From CAYLLT01 sp964548565 (lineage in GTDB: Bacteria; Planctomycetota; Phycisphaerae; UBA1845; PWPN01), in NCBI GenBank assembly GCA_964548565.1, contig CAZJTF010000102.1, positions 1-19,494 on the forward strand: a DNA stretch of 19,494 nt, read 5' to 3'. Below the pieces are notes generated by a model. The model was not told where the DNA came from, ran no database searches, and saw only the letters and a program-made list of their open reading frames with translations. Shown piece by piece: positions 5,835-12,707 of this stretch (position 1 is its first letter; the number at the start of each line of letters is the position of its first letter). The position numbers and the translations under genes were made by a program.

Positions 5835-8006
5835 ATGCGACGGGTCTGCGCGCACGTCATCGGCTCATTCGTGATCTGCGTGCCATGGAGCGCATTGCCG
5901 GCGCGGGCCCAGATCGTGCCGACATTCGACGGCCGCGAGGTGTCGGTGAGGTTCGAGTTGAACGATGCCGACGAGAGCGCGACCGATGAAAACTCGGCCA
6001 CCCCATCCGTCACCTCCGGTCTGTTCGATCGTGCCATCGATCTCACGCACTCGATCAGTGGCGGTGCCGTGCTTGTTCATGCCGAACAGCACTCTGAGGT
6101 GTCCTCCGGCGTGATCGCGGTCGCTGGCCGTACCTCGATTGAGGTGTCGGCCACTGAGGCGGGTGCGATTTCCCTTGGTTGTGCGGCATCGCTGGTCTAC
6201 ATCGAGTTTACCCTCCTGCAGGATTCCGGCTTCCATCTACGGGTCGCCACGGAGGGCGCTGTGACCGGAGTGCTTCGCAGCAGCGACTTCTCGTATACGG
6301 AGCCGCTGGACAACACGCACATGGCGACCGGCACCCTGGCAGCGGGTGATTACGTCTTCGAGGTGAACGCGGATGCATGCCACCAGGTGACGGACTCCGG
6401 CAGCGAGCAGCAGGCAGCGCGGTTCGAGATCGCGCTCGTGCTGGATAACGCCGGCTGCGATACCAGCTTTGATCTCGCGGGCTTCTCGAGCGGGACGGTG
6501 GCGCTGCTCGTGGGCGACGCCGGTATCACTCCCGACGGCGCACTCCGGTTGACGGAAAACCTCTCGGGTCAGGCCGGAGCCGCCTGGCGCCCGGGTAAGG
6601 TCAGCGTGGCGGGAGGATTCGACACGACTTTCCAGTTCCGCATCTCCGACGGTTCCGCCGATGGGCTTGCGTTTCTCGTTCAGAATGACGGACCTTTCGC
6701 CATCGGCACCGGCGGGTCCGGCCTGGGATACGGCGACTTCGGCCAGGGCGGGATCGCAAAAAGCATTGCGGTGGAGTTCGATACCTTCGCGTTCGGCAAC
6801 GAGTTTTCCTCCAACCACGTGAGCGTGCAGACGCGGGGGGTCGAGGTGAACTCGCCCCTCGATGCTCACTCGCTCGGCCATGCCGTGCTTGAGACGGCCG
6901 TTACTGATGGCGAGGCGCATGTCTGCCGCGTCATCTACCTTCCCGGCCAACTGTCGGTGTATCTGGACGGCGGGCTCGTCCTGCAGGTGCCGGTGGATCT
7001 CGAGAACATCGCCGGCGCGAGCATCCTGGATGACAGCGGGTGCGCCTGGCTGGGTTTCACCGGCGGCAGCGGCGCGGCCACCGCGGCGCAGGACATTCTC
7101 GCCTGGACGCTTGGAGGTGAATGTGACGAGAGTTCTCACTACGCCGACTTCAGCGATACGACGGGCTTGACACTGCTGGGAAACGCCGCAGTGCACAACG
7201 CCGACATCCTGCGACTCACCGAGGACGCGGGTGATCAGAAGTCAGCCGTTTGGCGCAATCGGCGGATGCACGTCGGGGATGGATTCATCACCCAGTTCGC
7301 GTTCCGTATATCATCGTCGGGGATACCGGCCGACGGCTTTGCGTTCGTGGTTCAGAATGAAGGCCCGGACGCGCTGGGCGGCGGTGGGCACGGGATCGGC
7401 TACGGCGGTACGGACGTGCCCGGGATCACGCGGAGCGTGGCTGTCGAGTTCGACACGTTCCCCGGGATGGACATCAGCGTCCAGACGCGCGGCAACGAGC
7501 CGAACGATAGCGACGACGCGTACGCGCTGGGACAGTCATTCCCGGACGGGCTGGCGGACGGCGCAATCCACCTTTGCCGCATTGTGTATGCGCCCGGCCT
7601 GCTGGACATCTATCTGGACGGCAGTGAGACTCCTGAACTTTCCGTCGTGCTCGATCTGCGAGACATCAACGGCCACAACGTCCTGGGGGCCAGTGGATGT
7701 GCCTACGTGGGTTTCACGGCGGCGACAGGTGGTTTCTCCTCATCGCATGAAATCCTGAACTGGTCGATCGGGCCCAACTGTGCGGCGGCCCCGCGCCCCG
7801 GCGATTTCGATGACGACTGTGACGTCGACCTCGACGATGTAGGTGCCCTGCAGGCATGCGCGTCGGGAGCGGCGGTTCAGGCGCCCTCTGGCTGCGAGGA
7901 GATGGATTTGGATCACGACACTGATGTCGATATGGACGATTTCGGTGCCCTGCAGCGATGCTTCAGCGGCAGCGGCAACCCCGCGGACCCGTCGTGTGCA
8001 CAGTGA
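5835..8006 (+). CDS. Secreted protein with two L-type (legume-like) lectin domains and a dockerin-like tail
   Basis: The 723-residue protein starts with a signal peptide (MRR, hydrophobic core, likely cleavage after ARA at residue 25). Residues about 50-195 form a beta-rich domain of uncertain family, loosely like pre-peptidase C-terminal modules (GTLAAGDYVFEVNA). Two tandem L-type lectin domains follow at about 212-425 and 435-645. Each has an ADG-x-AF-x-VQN strand and a VEFDTF strand, the positions of the metal and sugar loops in legume lectins. The C-terminus (about 655-723) holds two Asp-rich calcium-binding repeats of dockerin type, DCDVDLDDVGALQAC and DTDVDMDDFGALQRC. It probably binds glycans at or outside the cell surface. 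The ATG at 5835 has GGAGGG 7 bases upstream; the earlier ATG at 5772 would bury the signal peptide. Confidence 0.82.
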   Translation: MRRVCAHVIGSFVICVPWSALPARAQIVPTFDGREVSVRFELNDADESATDENSATPSVTSGLFDRAIDLTHSISGGAVLVHAEQHSEVSSGVIAVAGRTSIEVSATEAGAISLGCAASLVYIEFTLLQDSGFHLRVATEGAVTGVLRSSDFSYTEPLDNTHMATGTLAAGDYVFEVNADACHQVTDSGSEQQAARFEIALVLDNAGCDTSFDLAGFSSGTVALLVGDAGITPDGALRLTENLSGQAGAAWRPGKVSVAGGFDTTFQFRISDGSADGLAFLVQNDGPFAIGTGGSGLGYGDFGQGGIAKSIAVEFDTFAFGNEFSSNHVSVQTRGVEVNSPLDAHSLGHAVLETAVTDGEAHVCRVIYLPGQLSVYLDGGLVLQVPVDLENIAGASILDDSGCAWLGFTGGSGAATAAQDILAWTLGGECDESSHYADFSDTTGLTLLGNAAVHNADILRLTEDAGDQKSAVWRNRRMHVGDGFITQFAFRISSSGIPADGFAFVVQNEGPDALGGGGHGIGYGGTDVPGITRSVAVEFDTFPGMDISVQTRGNEPNDSDDAYALGQSFPDGLADGAIHLCRIVYAPGLLDIYLDGSETPELSVVLDLRDINGHNVLGASGCAYVGFTAATGGFSSSHEILNWSIGPNCAAAPRPGDFDDDCDVDLDDVGALQACASGAAVQAPSGCEEMDLDHDTDVDMDDFGALQRCFSGSGNPADPSCAQ

Positions 8007-8090
8007 TTGCGCAGTAAAAGCGCCTGCCCTACCGGCCGCACGTGAGGATCCACGCGTTGCGCCGGGCGGATAATCGACAGCGGTCATTGC

Positions 8091-8119
8091 TTGACGGGCG
8101 GTTGCACGCGCTCTCCAAT
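8091..8119 (+). promoter_or_regulatory. Likely promoter of the permease gene
   Basis: TTGACG at 8091-8096 (5 of 6) and TCCAAT at 8114-8119 (4 of 6) are spaced by 17 bases, about 40 bases before the GTG start of the permease. This is one of the better sigma70-type matches in the window. Confidence 0.42.
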
Positions 8120-8161
8120 GAGCCCCGTTTCGCGTGTGTGGCTCCAGGACGTGCCTGATCC

Positions 8162-9385
8162 GTGGACCTGACTGTCCTTCTCATCTTCGGACTCGTTTAT
8201 CTCGGAATGATTCTCGGAGGCCTGCCGGGCTTCGCGCTCGATCGAGCGGGCGTGGCGCTGCTCGGAGCGATCGCGCTGCTCGCATCGGAGCGTTTGACGC
8301 CGGGCGACGCGTGGCAGGCGGTGGATGTGCCCACGATCGGGCTGCTGTTCGGGCTGATGGTCGTTTCGGCGCAATTCCGGCTGGGCGGCTTCTACTCGCG
8401 GCTGACGCGTCGGCTTGCGTCGGCCGACGTCTCCCCGCCCGCCCTGCTGGGATGGTTGGTTTTCGTGGCCGGCTTCCTCTCGGCCCTCCTCGCCAACGAT
8501 ATCGTGTGCCTGGCGATGGCGCCGGTTCTCGTCGAGGGCTGCACGCGGCGTCGGCTGAACCCCGTGCCGTTTCTGCTCGGGCTCGCATGCGCGTCGAACG
8601 TCGGCTCGGCCGCCACCCTCATCGGCAATCCGCAGAACATGCTCATCGGGCAGCGGCTCAGCCTGTCGTTTGCGGCGTACCTCCTTGATGGCGGCGTGCC
8701 CGCGCTCCTGGGGCTCGGCGCGACTTGGTGGATCATCCAGCGGCAGTTCCAGGGACGATGGAGACTCGAATCGACCGTGTGCGAGGCAGAGGCGCCGCCG
8801 TTCAATCCCTGGCAGACCGCCAAGGGCGCCGCCGTGCTGGTCACACTGGTCGTTGCATTCCTGGTCGCTCCGTGGCCGCGCGAGGTCATGGCGCTGTCGG
8901 CGGCCGGACTGCTGCTGCTCAGCCGCAAAATGGCGTCACGTCACATCCTCGCGCTCGTCGACTGGCACCTGCTCGTGCTGTTCATCGGGCTGTTCGTGGT
9001 GAACCACGGGCTGGCGGTGACGGGAGTGCTCGGTCGGACGATGGGGGCCGTCGCCCACGCGGGGGTGGACCTCTCCAACCCCGCGTGGCTGTTCGCGGTG
9101 ACGACGGTGCTCTCGAACCTGGTCTCCAACGTGCCGGCCGTCATGCTCCTGATGCCCGCCGCCACACACCCGATGGCCGGCCCGGTGCTCGCGCTCTCGA
9201 GCACGCTCGCCGGCAACCTGTTCATCGTCGGCAGCATCGCCAACATCATCGTGGTGGATCAGGCGGCGCGCATGGGCGTGCGAATCGGCTGGCGCGAGCA
9301 CGCGCGAACGGGCGTCCCCGTCACGCTGCTCACGCTCCTGATCGCGGCGACATGGCTGGGGCTGCTGGCGGCGATCGGCCGCTGA
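8162..9385 (+). CDS. ArsB/NhaD (SLC13-like) superfamily membrane permease
   Basis: The 407-residue protein is almost wholly hydrophobic, with about 10-12 membrane segments. Superfamily signatures are visible: LLANDIVCLAMAPV (109-122), SNVGSAATLIGNPQNMLIG (145-163, a re-entrant loop motif of ion transporter clan members), then SNLVSNVPAVMLL and GNLFIVGSIANIIVV in the second half, giving the internal two-fold repeat. It probably moves an anion or exchanges an ion with Na+ or H+ across the inner membrane; the substrate cannot be read from sequence, and no arsenic-resistance genes are nearby. The GTG at 8162 is chosen because it keeps the first membrane segment whole and sits 42 bases after a good promoter; its ribosome-binding site (AGGA, 12 bases away) is weak. 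ATG 8207 is the alternative. It converges on the next gene, with 14 bases between stops. Confidence 0.85.
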   Translation: MDLTVLLIFGLVYLGMILGGLPGFALDRAGVALLGAIALLASERLTPGDAWQAVDVPTIGLLFGLMVVSAQFRLGGFYSRLTRRLASADVSPPALLGWLVFVAGFLSALLANDIVCLAMAPVLVEGCTRRRLNPVPFLLGLACASNVGSAATLIGNPQNMLIGQRLSLSFAAYLLDGGVPALLGLGATWWIIQRQFQGRWRLESTVCEAEAPPFNPWQTAKGAAVLVTLVVAFLVAPWPREVMALSAAGLLLLSRKMASRHILALVDWHLLVLFIGLFVVNHGLAVTGVLGRTMGAVAHAGVDLSNPAWLFAVTTVLSNLVSNVPAVMLLMPAATHPMAGPVLALSSTLAGNLFIVGSIANIIVVDQAARMGVRIGWREHARTGVPVTLLTLLIAATWLGLLAAIGR

Positions 9386-9399
9386 GTCGCTGCGCCCTT

Positions 9400-10437
9400 T
9401 CAGGGATTGCAGTTCGGCGTCAGCAGCGGATCCCACGCGACGGACGCGCGAGTCGCACACCGGGTGAACTCGACGAAATCGAACTGGTCGATCTTGTCGT
9501 CGGTGTTCTTGTCGAAGCAGGCGCAGTCGTACACGCCGATCGCCGGCAGGCCCACGCTCGAGCCCGTGAAACAGAGCTGCCACACCCCGAAGTCGTCCAT
9601 ATCAACGTCCTGGTCGGCGTCAGCATCGGCGAACGGGGTGTTGCACGCACAGGCGGTGTCGCTGGCGCACTGCGCGTCGGCACAGTCGACCAGTCCGTCG
9701 CCGTCGTCATCGATGCCGTTGTTGCAGATCTCTGCCGGCATCACATCGATCTCCCACACCAGCGGAGAAACGAACGCGGCCGTCAGGGTGTCGTCGGTGC
9801 CAGTGAAGGGGTTCACGCCGTCGTACGGGTCGCGCATCTGCCCGCCCGTGTTGTCCACGGAGTAGAACTTCAGCGTCATGTTGGTGACGCTCTTTGCGAG
9901 GGGGCCGGCCGAGTCCGTCAACTGCGTCAGGACAATCCGCAGCGGATTGGGCTGGCTGCTGTTGTTGATCGTTCCCGACGGATGCGACTGGACGTAGATC
10001 GGGGCCGTGTACGTCAGGCCGTTGTCGCTCGAAAACTCCACGGTGTAGGTGTGGAACACCCGCCCGTCCTTCCCGTTGTTGCCGGTGAAGACGCGAAGTT
10101 CGCCGATGTTCACCGGCGAGGCAAAAGCGTAGTCAATCAGTTTGGCTGGATTTCCCGCGCCTGGAAAATCGTTCAGCAGGCCTGTCACATTGCCGGTGGA
10201 TTCATTGCCGTCGGTGAACGCATCCAGCCCCTGACCCGGTTGCGGGGGGCTGTTGGCCGGGTGCCAGCCCATGTCGCCGGGCAGTTCCGTCGCGATGAGT
10301 CCCTGAATCAGATCAGTCGAGCTGATTTGCGCCCCGAGGTCAGCATCGGTCTGCCCTTGGGTGGTGGTAACGACGGGAGCCGCATGGAGGGCCCCCACGA
10401 TCGACAGCACCGTCATAAACGAGAAGATGCTCCGCAT
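9400..10437 (-). CDS. Secreted surface protein with a discoidin-like ectodomain, Cys/Asp-rich motif and dockerin-like tail
   Basis: The 345-residue protein has a signal peptide (cleavage near residues 19-20, ALHA). The ectodomain (about 24-233) is beta-rich, with segments such as VFTGNNGKDGRVFHTYTVEF that recall F5/8-type (discoidin) carbohydrate-binding folds. Next comes ICNNGIDDDGDGLVDC-AD-x-x-C, a Cys/Asp motif common in surface proteins of Planctomycetota and Myxococcota, then two dockerin-like repeats (about 270-342): DADADQDVDMDDFGVWQLC and DKNTDDKIDQFDFVEFTRC. The ectodomain is about 70% identical by eye to that of the PEP-CTERM protein at 11859-12626. The ATG at 10437 has GGAGG 5 bases upstream. 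The gene lies 97 bases after the pseudopilin gene on the same strand and may share its transcript. Ligand unknown. Confidence 0.8.
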   Translation of the reverse strand: MRSIFSFMTVLSIVGALHAAPVVTTTQGQTDADLGAQISSTDLIQGLIATELPGDMGWHPANSPPQPGQGLDAFTDGNESTGNVTGLLNDFPGAGNPAKLIDYAFASPVNIGELRVFTGNNGKDGRVFHTYTVEFSSDNGLTYTAPIYVQSHPSGTINNSSQPNPLRIVLTQLTDSAGPLAKSVTNMTLKFYSVDNTGGQMRDPYDGVNPFTGTDDTLTAAFVSPLVWEIDVMPAEICNNGIDDDGDGLVDCADAQCASDTACACNTPFADADADQDVDMDDFGVWQLCFTGSSVGLPAIGVYDCACFDKNTDDKIDQFDFVEFTRCATRASVAWDPLLTPNCNP

Positions 10438-10464
10438 TCTGTCCTCCTTCCTCTCTCCAGACTG

Positions 10465-10484
10465 CAGACCGGGCTTCCGGTCTG
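10465..10484 (-). other. Leader hairpin upstream of the surface-protein gene
   Basis: A perfect 8-bp inverted repeat, CAGACCGG and CCGGTCTG around a 4-base loop, lies in the 97-base gap between the pseudopilin gene and the surface-protein gene, about 28 bases before the latter's start. It lacks a T-run on the minus strand. It could stabilise the downstream part of a joint mRNA or reduce read-through. Confidence 0.4.
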
Positions 10485-10534
10485 GTTGATCGTCGATGCC
10501 CGGGCGTCAACGGCCGCCTCGGCGGTGCGCACCA

Positions 10535-11365
10535 TCACCACCAGTGCAGGTCTTCGCCCTGCAGAAGCATGGCCGAATCCTTCAGTTTCCCAGAGATCCC
10601 GTCGAGCAACGGTCGCGGGAATGCGTATCCCGGTCGCCACTGCGCGTGGCCGTCGCCGTAAGCGACGTTCTGCCCTTCCAGGCGAGGTTTGCTGCCGAGC
10701 GAGTACCGCGTGTAATCCGGGCCGTGGTTTACGCGCCACTGGGATTTGCCAGCCCAGAGCGACACCGCGTCGGCAAACAGGATACGCCGGGCGTCCGGCT
10801 CCTTCGTCACGTACAGCTTCCGACGAGCCGGGACGGACTGTGACGTCTCGCCGGCTCGCGGCAGGGCGGGATCGTTCGCCCCCATGTTCAGCCGCCCGTA
10901 GTAGAAGTACGTGATGTGCAGATACGGCTCCGGATTGGACAGCCCCGGGCTGCAGGCCGGCTCCTCGCGGTCGACATCGACAGCGCCCCGGTCACTTTCG
11001 CGAACCGAGGGGCAATAGAAGATCTCGTTCGGGCGAATGTCCGATTTCTTCCCGATAAATCGCCCGATTGTCTTGTGCACGGCGGACGTCCAGGCGCCGG
11101 TCACGTTGCCGCCAGGGGTGCGGGGGTCGCACCCGGGCACGCCGACGCGCGCCTGGTGCGGAAACTCGCTGAAGGTCATGCGGTACATCATCAGGGCGGA
11201 GGTCACCTGGTGCAGATTGCTGGCGCACACGGCGATACGGGCCTGGCGCCTGGCTCGCGAGAGGCTGGGCAGCAGGATCGCCACCAGCAGCGCGATGATC
11301 GCCACGACGACCAGCACTTCGATGAGGGTGAAGCCGGCCGAGGACCGCCTGGTAGCCTTCTGCAT
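10535..11365 (-). CDS. Prepilin-type pseudopilin of the H-X9-DG family
   Basis: The 276-residue protein begins with a class III prepilin leader, MQKATRRSSAG before FTLIEVLVVVAIIALLVAILL, with the conserved Gly(-1), Phe(+1) and Glu(+5) expected for prepilin-peptidase processing and methylation. A globular domain follows and ends with GQNVAYGDGHAQW, the H-x9-DG-style motif seen in the very large pseudopilin families of Planctomycetes. It would be anchored in the inner membrane and may belong to a type II secretion-like pseudopilus; the role of these expanded families is not established. The ATG at 11365 has GGAG 8 bases upstream. No secretion ATPase, prepilin peptidase or other pilins are in the window, so this is an isolated copy, placed next to genes for exported proteins. 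Confidence 0.82.
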   Translation of the reverse strand: MQKATRRSSAGFTLIEVLVVVAIIALLVAILLPSLSRARRQARIAVCASNLHQVTSALMMYRMTFSEFPHQARVGVPGCDPRTPGGNVTGAWTSAVHKTIGRFIGKKSDIRPNEIFYCPSVRESDRGAVDVDREEPACSPGLSNPEPYLHITYFYYGRLNMGANDPALPRAGETSQSVPARRKLYVTKEPDARRILFADAVSLWAGKSQWRVNHGPDYTRYSLGSKPRLEGQNVAYGDGHAQWRPGYAFPRPLLDGISGKLKDSAMLLQGEDLHWW

Positions 11366-11513
11366 GCGTGAGGCTCCGCGTTGCGCTGGCTCTGATGCGT
11401 TTCCGAGCGCGTTGTGTCCATTTGCCTGCCGGAAGCTGCGCGGCTGCCGGGCGGCATTCGTTTCATACCTGGAGCCGGCCCGGCGAGGCTCGCCGTCCAG
11501 TCCGCGGGTCTAC

Positions 11514-11519
11514 ATTATA
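11514..11519 (-). promoter_or_regulatory. Possible -10 box for the pseudopilin gene
   Basis: A perfect TATAAT on the minus strand, rare in such GC-rich DNA, lies about 150 bases upstream of the pseudopilin start. No good -35 box was found at 16-18 bases, so this is weak on its own. Confidence 0.25.
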
Positions 11520-11712
11520 ACCGGCCAAGGCGGGCAACGCACCTCCCGGGCGGGCTCAAGATCGGTGGGGCGGCATTTTGTCGCATGGAAGAGCCTCACG
11601 GCGGCTGCAATCCCCGGTGGCGTGTCGGGGCCTGTACCCGCAGGCGGAGGGCGGCCAGCGCCGTCCTGCCGGGACAGCAGCCGGCTTGCGGGTAACAGTG
11701 CCAGGTTTCAGC

Positions 11713-11742
11713 TTGACAGGAACGTGTGTTCTCCGGCAGAAT
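11713..11742 (+). promoter_or_regulatory. Likely sigma70-type promoter of the PEP-CTERM surface-protein gene
   Basis: A perfect -35 box TTGACA (11713-11718) and CAGAAT (11737-11742, 4 of 6) are 18 bases apart. Transcription would start near 11749, leaving a leader of about 110 bases before the ATG at 11859, long enough for regulatory structure. Confidence 0.48.
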
Positions 11743-11858
11743 TGGAGGCCGTACGAAGGGTAAGGCGCGCCCCGCGATCGCCCCGGGAGGTCGGAGAGAA
11801 TCACGTCCAGTCGCGCGCGGTCGGGTGGCCCGGGCACTCATACTTGGAGGATCGAAAG

Positions 11859-12626
11859 ATGCGGAAGCTCACCATCGGCGCGGCCATCCTGCTGGCCGCA
11901 ACGGCTGCCAACGGGGCTGTCCAGGTGGTCACGACGCAGGGCAATTCTGTCGCGGACCTGGGCGCACCGATCAGCTCGACCGACCTGATCCAGGGCATGA
12001 TTGCCACGGAATTGCCGGGAGATAAGGGCTGGCACTCAGCGAATTCACCTCCGGGCCCGGGTCAGGGTTTGGACGCGTTCACGGACGGGCTGGAGTCCAC
12101 GGGCAACGTGACTGGTCTGCTCAATGACTTCCCTGGCGTTGGCACGCCGACGAAAAAGGTCCAGTACAATCTGGGCGCTCCCAGAGATATCGCCGCCATT
12201 AACGTCTTCACCGGAAACAACGGCCGCGACGGGCGGGTGTTCCACATCTACACCGTCGAGTTCTCGAGTGATGGCTCCTCCTGGACGACGCCGATTTACG
12301 TCCAGAGCCACCAGTCCGGTACTCTGAACAATGCCGGCAACAACCAGTGGCGGAACGTGCTGACGCAGCTCTCCGATACCTCCGGGACGCTGGCCGCCAA
12401 CGTGCTGGCTCTGCGTTTCGACTTCTACTCTGCCGATAACGGTGGCGGCCAGATGCGCGACGCGTACGATGGCCTGAACCCGTTCACCGGCGTTGATGAC
12501 ACGCTGACCGCGGCACACGTCTCGCCGCTCGTGTGGGAAATTGACGTCGTCGAGGTGCCGGAACCGGCGGCCATCGTGATGCTCGGCCTGGGGGCGATTT
12601 TCCTGCGGCGCCGTGCTCGCGCCTGA
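11859..12626 (+). CDS. Surface protein with discoidin-like ectodomain and PEP-CTERM sorting signal
   Basis: The 255-residue protein has a signal peptide (MRKLTIGAAILLAATAANGA), an ectodomain at about 24-230, and a C-terminal PEP-CTERM tail: VPEP at about 233-236, a hydrophobic stretch, then RRRARA. In known systems this tail is recognised by an exosortase, and the protein is cleaved and exported to the surface or extracellular matrix; no exosortase gene is in this window. The ectodomain matches that of the minus-strand gene at 9400-10437 at about 70% of positions by eye, with long identical blocks such as LDAFTDG, ESTGNVTGLLNDFPG and SPLVWEIDV. The ATG at 11859 has GGAGG 8 bases upstream. The frame is open far upstream by chance. 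A strong terminator follows. Confidence 0.85.
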   Translation: MRKLTIGAAILLAATAANGAVQVVTTQGNSVADLGAPISSTDLIQGMIATELPGDKGWHSANSPPGPGQGLDAFTDGLESTGNVTGLLNDFPGVGTPTKKVQYNLGAPRDIAAINVFTGNNGRDGRVFHIYTVEFSSDGSSWTTPIYVQSHQSGTLNNAGNNQWRNVLTQLSDTSGTLAANVLALRFDFYSADNGGGQMRDAYDGLNPFTGVDDTLTAAHVSPLVWEIDVVEVPEPAAIVMLGLGAIFLRRRARA

Positions 12627-12665
12627 TCGTTCGCCCTGCCCTGATTTTCACATGTGATGTGGCTT

Positions 12666-12707
12666 CGAAGGCCTCCGTTGCTCGCGCGGCGGGGGTCTTC
12701 GCTTTTT
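12666..12707 (+). terminator. Intrinsic terminator of the PEP-CTERM gene
   Basis: CGAAGGCCTCCG (12666-12677) pairs with CGGGGGTCTTCG (12690-12701), 12 pairs including two G-T wobbles, followed by C and TTTTT. It starts 39 bases after the stop codon of the PEP-CTERM gene and ends at the stop of the convergent hydrolase gene. This is the clearest terminator in the window. Confidence 0.75.

Larger units (their letters stand above)
11366..11858. other. Divergent intergenic region between pseudopilin and PEP-CTERM gene
   Basis: These 493 bases carry promoters in both directions and no accepted gene. Open frames that cross the region on the plus strand are upstream extensions of the PEP-CTERM frame without pfam-like content or ribosome-binding sites. 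The promoters listed separately (11514-11519 minus, 11713-11742 plus) are the only clear signals. The region upstream of 11510 shows nothing I can name. Confidence 0.5.

Noticed and set aside
7795..8006. A cellulosome-type system based on the dockerin-like tails
   Set aside because: No cohesin or scaffoldin is visible, and such tails are common in Planctomycetes without cellulosomes.
8162..9385. Arsenite efflux pump (ArsB) as the specific identity of the permease
   Set aside because: Only superfamily signatures are visible and there is no arsR, arsC or arsA nearby, so a specific substrate is not supported.
8725..10914. 729-codon open frame on the plus strand
   Set aside because: It runs across the permease gene and the opposite-strand surface-protein gene, with no domain signal; it is a GC-driven shadow.
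11037..11858. Long upstream extension of the PEP-CTERM gene frame
   Set aside because: The strong GGAGG site and signal peptide place the start at 11859, and the extension overlaps the pseudopilin gene on the other strand.
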